NCBI GenBank assembly: GCA_038528235.1
Contig: JBCBEX010000118.1
Span: forward strand, 1-10,495
Length of the DNA stretch: 10,495 bases
Direction: 5' to 3'
Source of the DNA: JBCBEX01 sp038528235
Lineage (GTDB): Bacteria > Bacteroidota > Rhodothermia > Rhodothermales > Rubricoccaceae
Shown here: positions 1 to 7,800 of the stretch, piece by piece
How positions within the stretch are numbered: the first letter of the stretch is position 1
How the letters are laid out: the number at the start of each line of letters is the position of its first letter
Translations under genes and position numbers: made by a program
Notes under the pieces: model-generated
Databases searched by the model: none
Told to the model about the DNA's origin: nothing
What the model saw: the letters and a program-made list of their open reading frames with translations, nothing else

Positions 1-42
1 GCACTTGATGCGTTCGCGACGGGAGGCCGGGGCGATGGCCAT
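1..42 (-). CDS. Possible N-terminus of a divergent gene, cut by the left edge
   Basis: Reading leftwards from an ATG at 42-40, fourteen codons stay open to the window edge and give MAIAPASRRERIKC. Eleven of the thirteen codons after the ATG end in G or C, matching the codon bias of the certain genes here. A short Ser-Arg-Arg-Glu-Arg-Ile stretch near an N-terminus is seen in some TetR-type regulators, but this is far too little to assign a family. There is no clear ribosome-binding site. It would be transcribed divergently from mnmA, so 43-275 would be a shared intergenic region. It may equally be chance in GC-rich sequence. Confidence 0.22.
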   Translation of the reverse strand, partial: MAIAPASRRERIKC

Positions 43-168
43 GGCAGCGGGGTGGTTTGGGTGGAAGCAAACGTCCGACGCTACGCCGGTTCTGCGCAGG
101 CCCCAAGCGAAGAAAAGGTGAGAGCTTGCACGCCGCACTGCGGCAAGGGAACGCTTCGCGGTGGGGAC

Positions 169-227
169 GTATGGACGTGTGGGCGTATGCAGGTGAGAAT
201 CGAGAGCCAACGTGCACACGTTCATAC
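169..227 (+). repeat. Imperfect inverted repeat in the mnmA leader
   Basis: The arm at 169-181 (gtatggacgtgtg) and the arm at 215-227 (cacacgttcatac) pair at 12 of 13 positions in DNA, and at all 13 in RNA because the exception is a G-U wobble. The pairing continues inward past one G-G mismatch through 185/211, giving about 17 positions around a 25-base loop (186-210). The dyad ends 48 bases before the mnmA ATG. No T-run follows, so a simple terminator is unlikely. It could be a leader structure for mnmA, an operator, or a copy of a dispersed repeat. Confidence 0.5.
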
Positions 228-255
228 ATGCACACCTTCACACATCGTCCTGCTT

Positions 256-266
256 CTGTGTCACAG
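256..266. promoter_or_regulatory. Small palindrome CTGTG-T-CACAG ahead of mnmA
   Basis: This is a perfect 5-base dyad around one central base, ending nine bases before the preferred ATG of mnmA. Its size and symmetry would suit a half-site pair for a dimeric DNA-binding protein. In RNA a one-base loop is impossible, so it would open to a very short stem. It is too short to be convincing on its own. Confidence 0.2.
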
Positions 267-275
267 GCGACTCCG

Positions 276-1511
276 ATGCCTCAAACTCCCACAATGCCCC
301 GCGTTCTCGTCGCCATGAGCGGCGGGGTCGACTCGTCCGTCACGGCGGCGCTGCTCGCCGAGGAGGGCTACGAGGTCGTCGGCATCACGATGAAGACGTG
401 GGACTTTGCCACGACCGGCGGCAAGGCCGAGGCGCGGGCGCGTGAGGCTGCCGCACGCGCTGCGAACAAGGCATCGGGCAAGGAGGTCGGCTGCTGCTCG
501 CTGGAGTCGATGAACGACGCGCGCTCGGTGGCGCTCAAGCGCGGCTTCCATCACTTTGTCGTGGACATCCGCTCCGAGTTCGGCGATTGGGTGATCGACC
601 GCTTCACGTCGGACTACCTCGCCGGGCGCACGCCCAACCCGTGCGTGCTCTGCAACACGCACATCAAGTGGGCCGCGCTCCTGCGCCGCGCCGACGACCT
701 CGGCTGCGACTTCATCGCCACCGGCCACTACGCCCGCGTGAGCCAGGACGCTGACACGGGGCGCTACGTCATCCAGCGCGGCCTCGACACAAACAAGGAC
801 CAGAGCTACGCCCTCTGGGGCCTCCCGCAGGCGCACCTCGCGCGCTCGATCTTCCCGCTCGGGCACTACACGAAGCCGCAGATCCGCCAGATGGCCGCCG
901 ACTTCGGCCTCACGGAGGTCGCCAACAAGCCGGACTCCTACGAGATCTGCTTCATCCCCGACAACGACTACCGCGGCTTCCTGAAGCGCCGCGTTGAGGG
1001 CCTCGCTGAGGACGTGGCGGGTGGCTCGTTTGTCCTCGAAGCGACCGGCGAGGTTGTCGGCACGCACGAAGGTTTCCCGTTCTACACGGTCGGGCAGCGG
1101 CGCGGGCTCAACCTCGCGCTTGGCGCGCCGGTCTACGTCACCCGCATCGACGCGGCGACCAACAGGGTCTTCGTCGGGCCGCGCGAGGCGCTCGCCGGAC
1201 GCACGCTGACAGCGCGGCAACTCAACTTCGTGAAGGCGGCGGACCTTCGAGAGGAACAGCGCGCCTGGGGCAAGATCCGCTACAAGGACGCGGGGGCCCC
1301 GTGTCTCGTCCGGCAGACGGGCGACGACGCGCTCGAAGTCGTCTTCGAGGAGCCGCGCGATGCGATCACGCCGGGGCAGTCGCTCGTGCTCTACGACGTG
1401 CATCCCGACGGCACGCCCAGCGATGACGTGCTCGCGGGCGGCTGGATCGACACCGTTGGCGATGCGGCGCAGGCCACGAGCGAGTTCCTCGCGCTGCCGG
1501 TTGTGGGATAG
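276..1511 (+). CDS. mnmA: tRNA 2-thiouridine(34) synthase MnmA
   Basis: MnmA adenylates U34 of tRNA-Lys, tRNA-Glu and tRNA-Gln with ATP and replaces the 2-oxygen with sulfur, in the cytoplasm. The PP-loop SGGVDSS lies at residues 15-21. The two catalytic cysteines of the family are C126 in PCVLCNTHIKW and C225 in SYEICFIP (equivalent to Cys102 and Cys199 of E. coli). GHYAR and KDQSYALW are also typical, and the C-terminal barrel is intact. The protein is 411 residues. Its slight excess over the usual 360-400 partly reflects an Ala/Arg-rich insert at about residues 48-70, before a Cys73-Cys74 pair. The ATG at 276 is preferred. The ATG at 294 is also possible and leaves the PP-loop intact. Extending upstream to 57 would add 73 residues not resembling the family. 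Neither start has a good Shine-Dalgarno sequence. The next gene begins 87 bases downstream and is functionally unrelated. Confidence 0.96.
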   Translation: MPQTPTMPRVLVAMSGGVDSSVTAALLAEEGYEVVGITMKTWDFATTGGKAEARAREAAARAANKASGKEVGCCSLESMNDARSVALKRGFHHFVVDIRSEFGDWVIDRFTSDYLAGRTPNPCVLCNTHIKWAALLRRADDLGCDFIATGHYARVSQDADTGRYVIQRGLDTNKDQSYALWGLPQAHLARSIFPLGHYTKPQIRQMAADFGLTEVANKPDSYEICFIPDNDYRGFLKRRVEGLAEDVAGGSFVLEATGEVVGTHEGFPFYTVGQRRGLNLALGAPVYVTRIDAATNRVFVGPREALAGRTLTARQLNFVKAADLREEQRAWGKIRYKDAGAPCLVRQTGDDALEVVFEEPRDAITPGQSLVLYDVHPDGTPSDDVLAGGWIDTVGDAAQATSEFLALPVVG

Positions 1512-1598
1512 CGGTTTCGCTGAAACAGTCGTTGTGCCGAACATTCCGGTGCGGGCGGCTGTAGAGATCCGTGCACTTCTTCTCTGCACGTCTCTGCT

Positions 1599-3167
1599 GT
1601 GTCTGTTCTGCCTCGGTCCTGGCCGCATGCTGCGGCGTGGGCATTCACGTCGCTCTTCGTCCTCGCCGGGATGGTGGGCTGCTCCTTCGCCCCGGCATCG
1701 CGCGCGCCCGAATCTGTGGCGGCGCTGCCCACGGCATTCGCCGAAGCCGAGACGCTGGCCGTCTACGACCCACAGGCGTGGTGGACGGGCTTCGAGGACC
1801 CCGTGCTCAACCGCCTCGTTGACTCGACGCTCACGGGCAACCTCGACCTCGCCGAGGCTATCACTCGGGTGGACCAGGCGGCAGCGCAGGCCCGCATCGC
1901 CCGCGCGGCGTTGTTCCCTGGCCTCAACGGCACCGGCAGCGGGTCCTACCAAAACCAGTCGGCGACGAATAACCAGTTCAGCGCCTTCCAGGGCGGCGGT
2001 GGAGAGGAGGGGGAGGGCGGCGAGGGCGCACCACCCGGCGGGGAGGCAGGTCCAGCACCACCGGACCGCCTCGCGTTCGAGCAGTACTCGGTCGCACTCG
2101 CGGCGTCCTATGAGTTCGACTTCTGGGGTCGCATTCGCAACGACACCCGCGCAGCCTACGCCAGCGCCGCTGCTGCCGCCGCCGATCTCCAGACGGCCCG
2201 CCTCGGCGTGATCGCCACCGTCGTCTCGACCTACTTCGAGGTCGTGGACCTGCGCCGCCGGATCGTGCTCACGCTGGCGACCGTGGACCTCCTGGCCGAG
2301 CGCGTCGAACTGACCGAAGAACGCTACACGCGGGGCCTTGTGACGTCGTTCGAACTCTATCGCATCCTTCAGGACTACCGCACGACGCAGGCGAGCCTGC
2401 CGCTTCTAGAAACCGACCTCACCGACGCTGAAGGGCGTCTCGCGGTGCTCACGGGGCGGTATGCTGGGCGTCTCGGCCCACTCCTCCCCGACACGCTGTC
2501 GCCGCGGCTCGCGCTCGACCCCGTCCCGCCGGGCCAGCCGTCGGACCTTCTCTTGCAGCGTCCCGATGTGCGTGCGGCGGCGTACCGCTTCGAGGCGGCG
2601 CGCTACACCGTCGGCGCGCGCAAGGCGGCGCTGCTGCCCACGGTGTCGCTCTCGGCGCAACTCGGCATCCAGGGTCTCGAGCCCGCCGACCTCGTGGACC
2701 TCGATAACTGGTTTTCGAGTCTGACGGCGAACCTCACCGCACCGCTCTTCCAGGGCGGTCGCCTCCGCGCGAACGTGTCCGCGGCCGAGGCCGCCTACGT
2801 GCAGCAGGCTGCTGTCTATGGCCGCACGGTTCTCACGGCGTTCCAAGAGGTCGAGAGCGCGCTCGAACGCTACGAGGAGGAGCGCCAACGCTTCGACTTC
2901 CTCCGCAGCCAACTCGACGACGCCCGCGCGCAGGACGCGCTCCAGACGGAACGCTTCGAGCAAGGCATCGGCGACTATACCGCCGTCCTCGACGCGCAGC
3001 GCAACCGGCTGGGCGTGCTGACAAGCCTCTCGGGGGCCCGCCGTGCCGTCGCGCTGGCCCGTCTCGGCGTCTACCGCACCCTCGGCGGCGACTGGGTCGC
3101 CGAGCCGCCCACGCCTACCGTCGACCTCGCCGACGAGTCCGTGATCCTGCCCGAGGGCGAGGACTGA
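1599..3167 (+). CDS. RND efflux outer-membrane channel lipoprotein, NodT/OprM (TolC-like) family
   Basis: This is the outer-membrane exit duct of a tripartite pump; three copies form a beta-barrel with a long periplasmic helical tunnel. At 522 residues it is near the family norm. A lipoprotein signal peptide has Arg6, a hydrophobic core and a lipobox ending Met-Val-Gly-Cys at Cys28; Ser at +2 fits sorting to the outer membrane. Family signatures include YEFDFWGRIR (171-180), GLVTSFELYRILQDY (246-260), LLQRPDVRAA (318-327), APLFQGGRLRANVSAAEAAY (381-400), GIGDYTAVLDAQRNRL (456-471) and VYRTLGGDW (491-499). The start is a GTG. No in-frame ATG exists between the upstream stop at 1521-1523 and codon 25, and an ATG there would destroy the signal peptide. 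A Gly/Glu/Pro-rich insert (about 132-156) falls where the first surface loop is expected. It heads the channel-adaptor-permease locus. Confidence 0.93.
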   Translation: MSVLPRSWPHAAAWAFTSLFVLAGMVGCSFAPASRAPESVAALPTAFAEAETLAVYDPQAWWTGFEDPVLNRLVDSTLTGNLDLAEAITRVDQAAAQARIARAALFPGLNGTGSGSYQNQSATNNQFSAFQGGGGEEGEGGEGAPPGGEAGPAPPDRLAFEQYSVALAASYEFDFWGRIRNDTRAAYASAAAAAADLQTARLGVIATVVSTYFEVVDLRRRIVLTLATVDLLAERVELTEERYTRGLVTSFELYRILQDYRTTQASLPLLETDLTDAEGRLAVLTGRYAGRLGPLLPDTLSPRLALDPVPPGQPSDLLLQRPDVRAAAYRFEAARYTVGARKAALLPTVSLSAQLGIQGLEPADLVDLDNWFSSLTANLTAPLFQGGRLRANVSAAEAAYVQQAAVYGRTVLTAFQEVESALERYEEERQRFDFLRSQLDDARAQDALQTERFEQGIGDYTAVLDAQRNRLGVLTSLSGARRAVALARLGVYRTLGGDWVAEPPTPTVDLADESVILPEGED

Positions 3168-3223
3168 CGTGACGCCTCGCCGCCCTCGCTCCCCCCGTTT
3201 GACGCGCCTGGACGGCGATCAAA

Positions 3224-3279
3224 CTGTCCCCCTCACCAGTGAGGGGGACAGCCCTGCGACCCTTCATGGGGAGCAGGGC
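3224..3279 (+). repeat. Two back-to-back strong hairpins between channel and adaptor genes
   Basis: The first is a perfect 13-base inverted repeat, ctgtccccctcac (3224-3236) and gtgagggggacag (3239-3251); allowing a realistic loop it is a 12-pair stem with a CCAG tetraloop. The second starts at the same base: gccctgc (3251-3257) pairs with gcagggc (3273-3279), enclosing a GA/GA tandem mismatch (3258-3259 with 3271-3272), three further C-G pairs and a TTCAT loop. An outer 8-base dyad, ctcccccc (3189-3196) with ggggggag (3280-3287), brackets both. No T-run follows either hairpin, so complete intrinsic termination is not expected. Attenuation, 3'-end protection of the channel message, or a dispersed palindromic repeat are the likeliest roles. 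Confidence 0.7.
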
Positions 3280-3326
3280 GGGGGGAGTCGCGCCAACCTC
3301 GATCTCCACACCTCCTGACTCCGCTC

Positions 3327-4712
3327 ATGTCCACGACCAAAACGCTCCTCATCGCTGGCGGCATTCTCGCGGCGGGTGCGCTTGTCGCGTTCGCGCTGGT
3401 GAGCATGCGCTCGGAACCGCCAAGGCAGCCGCCACCGCCGCAGACGCCGCTCGTGCAGACGGCGCAGATCGCCGTGGGCGGCGGTGCGTTGGAAGTGCGC
3501 GGGAGCGGCACGGTTCGGCCCCGCGCCGAGGTCGCGCTCGCGCCGCAGATCGCTGGGCGCGTGGTCTACGTCGCCCCGAGCCTCGTCAGCGGCGGGCGCG
3601 TCCGGCAGGGCGAGACGCTGGTGCGCATCGATCCGGCCGACTACCAAAACCGCGTCCAGCAGGCGCAGGCCGACGTGGAGCAGCAGCGCGTGAACGTGCG
3701 CCAAGCCGAAGAGGAAAGCCGCGTCGCGCGCGCCGAGTACGAGCGCTTCCAGGCGCGTCAGCAGCGCCGCGCCGCCGACCCGTATGCAGGCATCGACGCC
3801 GACGATTACGCCGCCCGTGTTGTGCCCTCCGCGCCCGCCGATCCGCCGCCTGGAGCCGATGCCGCACAGCCTGATTCTGCTCGCCTCGCGCTCGTCTACC
3901 GGGAGCCGCAGCGGCAGGCCGCCGAGGCCGCGCTAGGCCGCGCCGAGGCAGCCCTCGCCGACGCCCAACTTGCACTCGGGCGCACGAGTCTGACCGCGCC
4001 GTTCGCGGCCGTCGTGCGCTCGGAGACGGTGGACCGCGGCTCGTACGTTGCGCCGGGGCAGGCGCTCGCACAGCTCTACGCCGCCGACGTGCTCGAAGTC
4101 GTCGTGCCGCTCTCGCAGGAAGAGGCTGCGCTGCTGCCAGGGCTGTTCCAACTCCGCGCAGGCGTGGCCGACCGCCGCGTCCCGGCTCGTGTCCTCGCTA
4201 CCTACGGCGCAGCGCGCTACGCCTGGGACGGCTACGTCGACCGTGCCGAGTCCGCCCTCGACGAGACGACGCGCACTATCAACGTGGTCGTGCGCGTGCC
4301 GGACCCGTTCCGCGGCGGCGAGCGCCTGGACGATACCGCCATTGACGCTGCGGGCAGCCAGCAGATCGGCGAGGCCCCGCCGCTGCTCGTCGGCTCGTTC
4401 GTGGACGTGGCCTTCCAGGGCGCCGAGGTCGAGGCCTACGCCGTCGTCCCGCGCCGCGCGCTCCGGCGCGGCAACGAGGTCTGGACCATCGAGCAGGACA
4501 GCCTGCTGCGCATCGTGCCCGTGCGCGTGCTCCAGCAGACCGACAGCGACGTGTTCGTCGTCGCCGACGCGCTCGACCCGAAGCAGCGCGTCGTCACGAG
4601 CGACCTCCAGGCCGTCACCGACGGCATGACCGTCCGCCTTGCCTCCGCCATGCGCCGCGATTCGACCCAGCAGCAGGGCGGCAACGCGGGCGGCGGCTCC
4701 GCTCAAAACTAG
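3327..4712 (+). CDS. RND efflux periplasmic adaptor subunit (membrane fusion protein, HlyD/AcrA-like)
   Basis: This protein links the inner-membrane RND permease to the outer-membrane channel across the periplasm. It is 461 residues, somewhat longer than AcrA. An uncleaved N-terminal membrane anchor spans about residues 6-26, with no lipobox, followed by a Pro-rich stretch (31-41). The two halves of the lipoyl domain (about 60-102 with IAGRVVYVAPSLVSGGRVRQG, and 221-250 with LTAPFAAVVRSETVDRGSYV) flank an Ala/Gln/Glu-rich alpha-hairpin (about 103-220). A beta-barrel (about 252-365) and a membrane-proximal domain (about 366-440) follow, then a Gln/Gly/Asn-rich tail. The hairpin is interrupted by a Pro/Asp/Ala-rich segment at about 145-185. 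LVYREPQRQAAEAAL (189-203) restores the helix register seen in related adaptors. The start is an ATG without a Shine-Dalgarno sequence. The gene lies 159 bases after the channel gene and 138 before the permease gene. Confidence 0.93.
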   Translation: MSTTKTLLIAGGILAAGALVAFALVSMRSEPPRQPPPPQTPLVQTAQIAVGGGALEVRGSGTVRPRAEVALAPQIAGRVVYVAPSLVSGGRVRQGETLVRIDPADYQNRVQQAQADVEQQRVNVRQAEEESRVARAEYERFQARQQRRAADPYAGIDADDYAARVVPSAPADPPPGADAAQPDSARLALVYREPQRQAAEAALGRAEAALADAQLALGRTSLTAPFAAVVRSETVDRGSYVAPGQALAQLYAADVLEVVVPLSQEEAALLPGLFQLRAGVADRRVPARVLATYGAARYAWDGYVDRAESALDETTRTINVVVRVPDPFRGGERLDDTAIDAAGSQQIGEAPPLLVGSFVDVAFQGAEVEAYAVVPRRALRRGNEVWTIEQDSLLRIVPVRVLQQTDSDVFVVADALDPKQRVVTSDLQAVTDGMTVRLASAMRRDSTQQQGGNAGGGSAQN

Positions 4713-4714
4713 CT

Positions 4715-4817
4715 CCCCTCCTGGACAGGAGGGGCCGGGGGTGGTCGAGCGTCTCGCCTCGATGTAGCCTAGGGCCCGATTCGTCTACCCCCTCCAACTC
4801 CCCCTGTCTAGGGGGAG
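4715..4817. repeat. REPIN-like pair of inverted hairpin elements between adaptor and permease genes
   Basis: Hairpin one is cccctcctg (4715-4723) with caggagggg (4726-4734), starting two bases after the adaptor stop. Hairpin two is ctccccct (4798-4805) with agggggag (4810-4817). The flanks are also mutually inverted: gggggtggtcga (4737-4748) is a 10-of-12 match to the complement of tcgtctaccccc (4780-4791). About 40 bases at the left end therefore recur, inverted, at the right end, with differences concentrated at paired positions so that both stems survive. No T-run follows. This resembles two REP units in head-to-head arrangement. The core CCCC/GGGG character is shared with the hairpin at 3224-3251, but those sequences are otherwise different. 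Confidence 0.6.
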
Positions 4818-4850
4818 AGCTTCTTCCAGTCCGTTACGACTCTCAAGCTG

Positions 4851-7800
4851 ATGCCTGACACCGACACCGGTCGCTACACCGACGAGCAGATCGAGGCCTT
4901 CGAGGCGGAGGCGCGCGCGGCCAGGGGGCCCATCGCCTACATGGCGCGCAACGGCGTCGCGGCGAACCTGCTCATGCTCGCCATCATCGCGCTCGGCATC
5001 GTCGCGGGGCGCAGCATCGTGCAGGAGGTCTTCCCCGAGTTCTCGCTCGACGCGATTCAGACGACGGTCATCTATCCCGGCGCGACGCCCGAGGAGGTCG
5101 AGGAGTCGATCGTGCAGAAGATCGAGGAGGCCATCGAGGCGGTCGAGGGCATCAAGGAGATCCGCGGCACCGCCGCCGAGGGACGCGGCGTCGTGACGGC
5201 CGAACTCAAGCTCGGCACCGACGTCAGCCAGGCGCTCGACGACATCAAGTCGGAGGTCGACCAGATCACCACGTTCCCGATCCAGGCCGAGGAGCCCGCC
5301 GTGCGCGAGCTCACCAACCGGCAGTCGGTCATCCGCATCGCGCTCTACGGCGACGCCTCGGAACGGACGCTGAAGGAACTCGCCTACCGCGCCGAAGACG
5401 AACTGGCGCAGCTCGACGTGGTCTCGTTCGTGCAGGCCGCCTCGATCCGCGACTACGAGATCTCGATTGAGGTGTCGCAGGCCGCGCTCCGCGCCTACGG
5501 CCTCAGCCTCCCGCAGATCGCCCGCACGGTTGCCGCGAGCAGCCTCGACCTCCCGGCGGGCACCATCGACACGCGCGACCAGCAGGTGCGCGTCCGCACG
5601 CTCGGGCAAAACTACACCCAGCAGGACTTCGAGGACATCGTGCTCGTGAGCCGCCCCAACGGCACCGTGCTGCGGCTCGGGCAGGTCGCCACCGTGCGCG
5701 ACGCCTTCACCGACGCCGACCTCATCACGCGCTACAATGGCCAGCCGGCCGCCTTCGTCGAGGTCTTCCGCACGTCCGACGAACGCGTCCTCGAAATCGC
5801 CGAGGCCGTCAACGCCTACCTCGAAACCGACCTCCGGCCCGCGCTCCCGGCCGGCGTCGAGATCGAGGTCTGGGACGACAACTCGGACGTGCTGCAGGAC
5901 CGCCTGAGCCTGCTCCTCAAAAACGCAGGCATCGGCCTCGCGCTGGTGCTGCTCGCGCTGACGATGTTCCTCAACCTGCGGCTCGCGTTCTGGACGGCCA
6001 TCGGCATCGGCGTCTCGTTCGTCGGGACGCTCTTCATCATGTACCTCCTCGGCGTGAGCATCAATCTGCTCTCGCTCTTCGGCTTCATCCTCGCCATCGG
6101 CATCGTCGTGGACGACGCCATCGTCTCGGGCGAGAACATCTTCGCGGAGCGCGAGAAGGGCCTCTCCGGCATGGCCGCCGCGATCCGCGGCGCGCGTCGC
6201 ATCGCGGTGCCGGTCACGTTCGCGGTCCTCACGACCGTCGCCGCGTTCTCGCCGCTCCTGTTCGTGCCGGGCACGCTCGGCAAGATCCTCGGCGCGATCC
6301 CCATCGTCGTGATCTCGGTGCTGGGGCTCTCCCTTATCGAGTCGCTGCTGGTGCTCCCGCACCACCTGTCTAACCTGCCCGCCCCCGGCGAGGCCTCCAA
6401 GAACCCCGTGTCGCGCTTCTTCGAGCGGCTGCGCTCCGGCACCGACCGCCAACTCAAGCGCTTCGTCAACGGCCCGCTCGACCGCGCGCTGCAGTTCTCG
6501 ACGGACGCCCCGGCGGTGATCATCGCCGCGGCCATCGCGGTGCTGATCGTCGCGTTCTCGCTTATCCCGGCGGGCATCCTGCGCGTGCAGTTCTTCCCGG
6601 CCGTCGAGGGCGACGTGGTGATCGCGAGCCTGGAGATGCCGGTCGGCACGACGATCGAGGAGACGGAAGCCGTCGCGCTGCGCATCGAGGAGGCGGGCCG
6701 CCGCGTGGCCGAGCAGCTCGAACAGGACCGCGACGAGGACGCCCCGCCGCTCTTCGAAGCGCTTTACACGACCGTGGGGCAGGGACCGACCGACGGCGGG
6801 CCAGGGGGCGCAACGGGGGGGCAGCCGCAGGCCAACCTCGCGGCGGTCAACCTGCGGCTCCTGAGAGCCGAGCGGCGCGAGATCTCCGCCGTCCGCTTCG
6901 AGCAGCTCTGGCGCGACGAGGTCGGGCCGCTCCCTGAGGCGCGCTCATTCACGATCTCGTCCAACCTGATCTCCGTCGGCGAGCCCGTGTCCGTGGAATT
7001 GTCGCACCCCGAATCGGCGACGCTCGATGAGATCACGGCGCAGGTCCAGGGCGAGCTCGCGCGGTTCTCCGGCGTGTTCGACATTCAGAGCGACGCCGAC
7101 GCTGGGCTGCAAGAGGTACAGGTGCGGCTCAAGCCTGCCGCGCGCACGCTCGGCCTCACGCTCCAGGACGTCGCCGGGCAGGTCCGCGCCGCCTTCTTCG
7201 GCGACGAGGCGCTGCGCGTCCAACGCGGCCAGGAGGACGTGCGCGTCTACGTCCGCCTCCCCGAGAGCGAGCGCGACGCCATCGCCGACGTGGAGCAGTA
7301 CCGGATTCAGGTACCGACCCAAAACGGGCGGCCGGGCGGCCAGGTACCGCTGCGCGAGGTCGCCGAGGCCAGCTTTGGCACCGCGCCGTCGTCGATCAAC
7401 CGCAAGGACGGCCGCCGTGTGGTCACGGTCACTGCCGACGTGGATGCGGCCATCGTGACGGGCCAGGAAGTCACGGCGCAGCTTCGCGGCGAGATCCTGC
7501 CCGCCGTGCAGCGCGACTATCCGCAGATGGTCTTCGAGTTCGGGGGCGAGCAGCAGGAGCAGGCCGAGTCCGGTGCGGCGCTCGGGCGCGGCTTCGGGCT
7601 CGCACTGCTCGTGATCTTCGCGCTCATCGCGATCCCGTTCCGCAGCTACATCCAGCCGCTCGTCATCATGGCGGCGATCCCGTTCGGCATCATCGGCGCG
7701 TTCATCGGCCACCTCTTCCTCGGCATCTCCGTCGGCATCCTGAGCCTCTTCGGCATCATTGGCCTCTCGGGCGTCGTCGTCAATGACTCGCTGGTGATGA

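Noticed and set aside
57..275. N-terminal extension of mnmA upstream of 276
   Set aside because: The added 73 residues do not resemble any MnmA N-terminus, the family begins just before the PP-loop, and the stretch contains the non-coding dyads.
52..318. Small plus-strand open frame over the leader and mnmA start
   Set aside because: It overlaps the certain mnmA start in another frame, its composition is Cys/His-rich and unlike its neighbours, and it has no recognisable domain.
1570..1590. Six-base dyad cgtgca/tgcacg before the channel gene
   Set aside because: It is short with a nine-base loop and within chance expectation. The nearby five-base gtttc/gaaac dyad after mnmA is weaker still and has no T-run.
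261..1952. Long minus-strand open frame antisense to mnmA and the channel gene
   Set aside because: It is a GC-rich shadow: low-complexity Arg/Ala/Glu sequence with no family motifs, opposite two certain genes.
4818..4849. Five-base agctt/aagct dyad that could hide the permease start
   Set aside because: Five pairs across a long loop are too weak to claim a translational switch.
4785..6452. 555-codon minus-strand open frame antisense to the permease
   Set aside because: Its Asp/Arg/Glu/His-rich product mirrors the permease codons. There are no motifs, and the permease reading is unequivocal.
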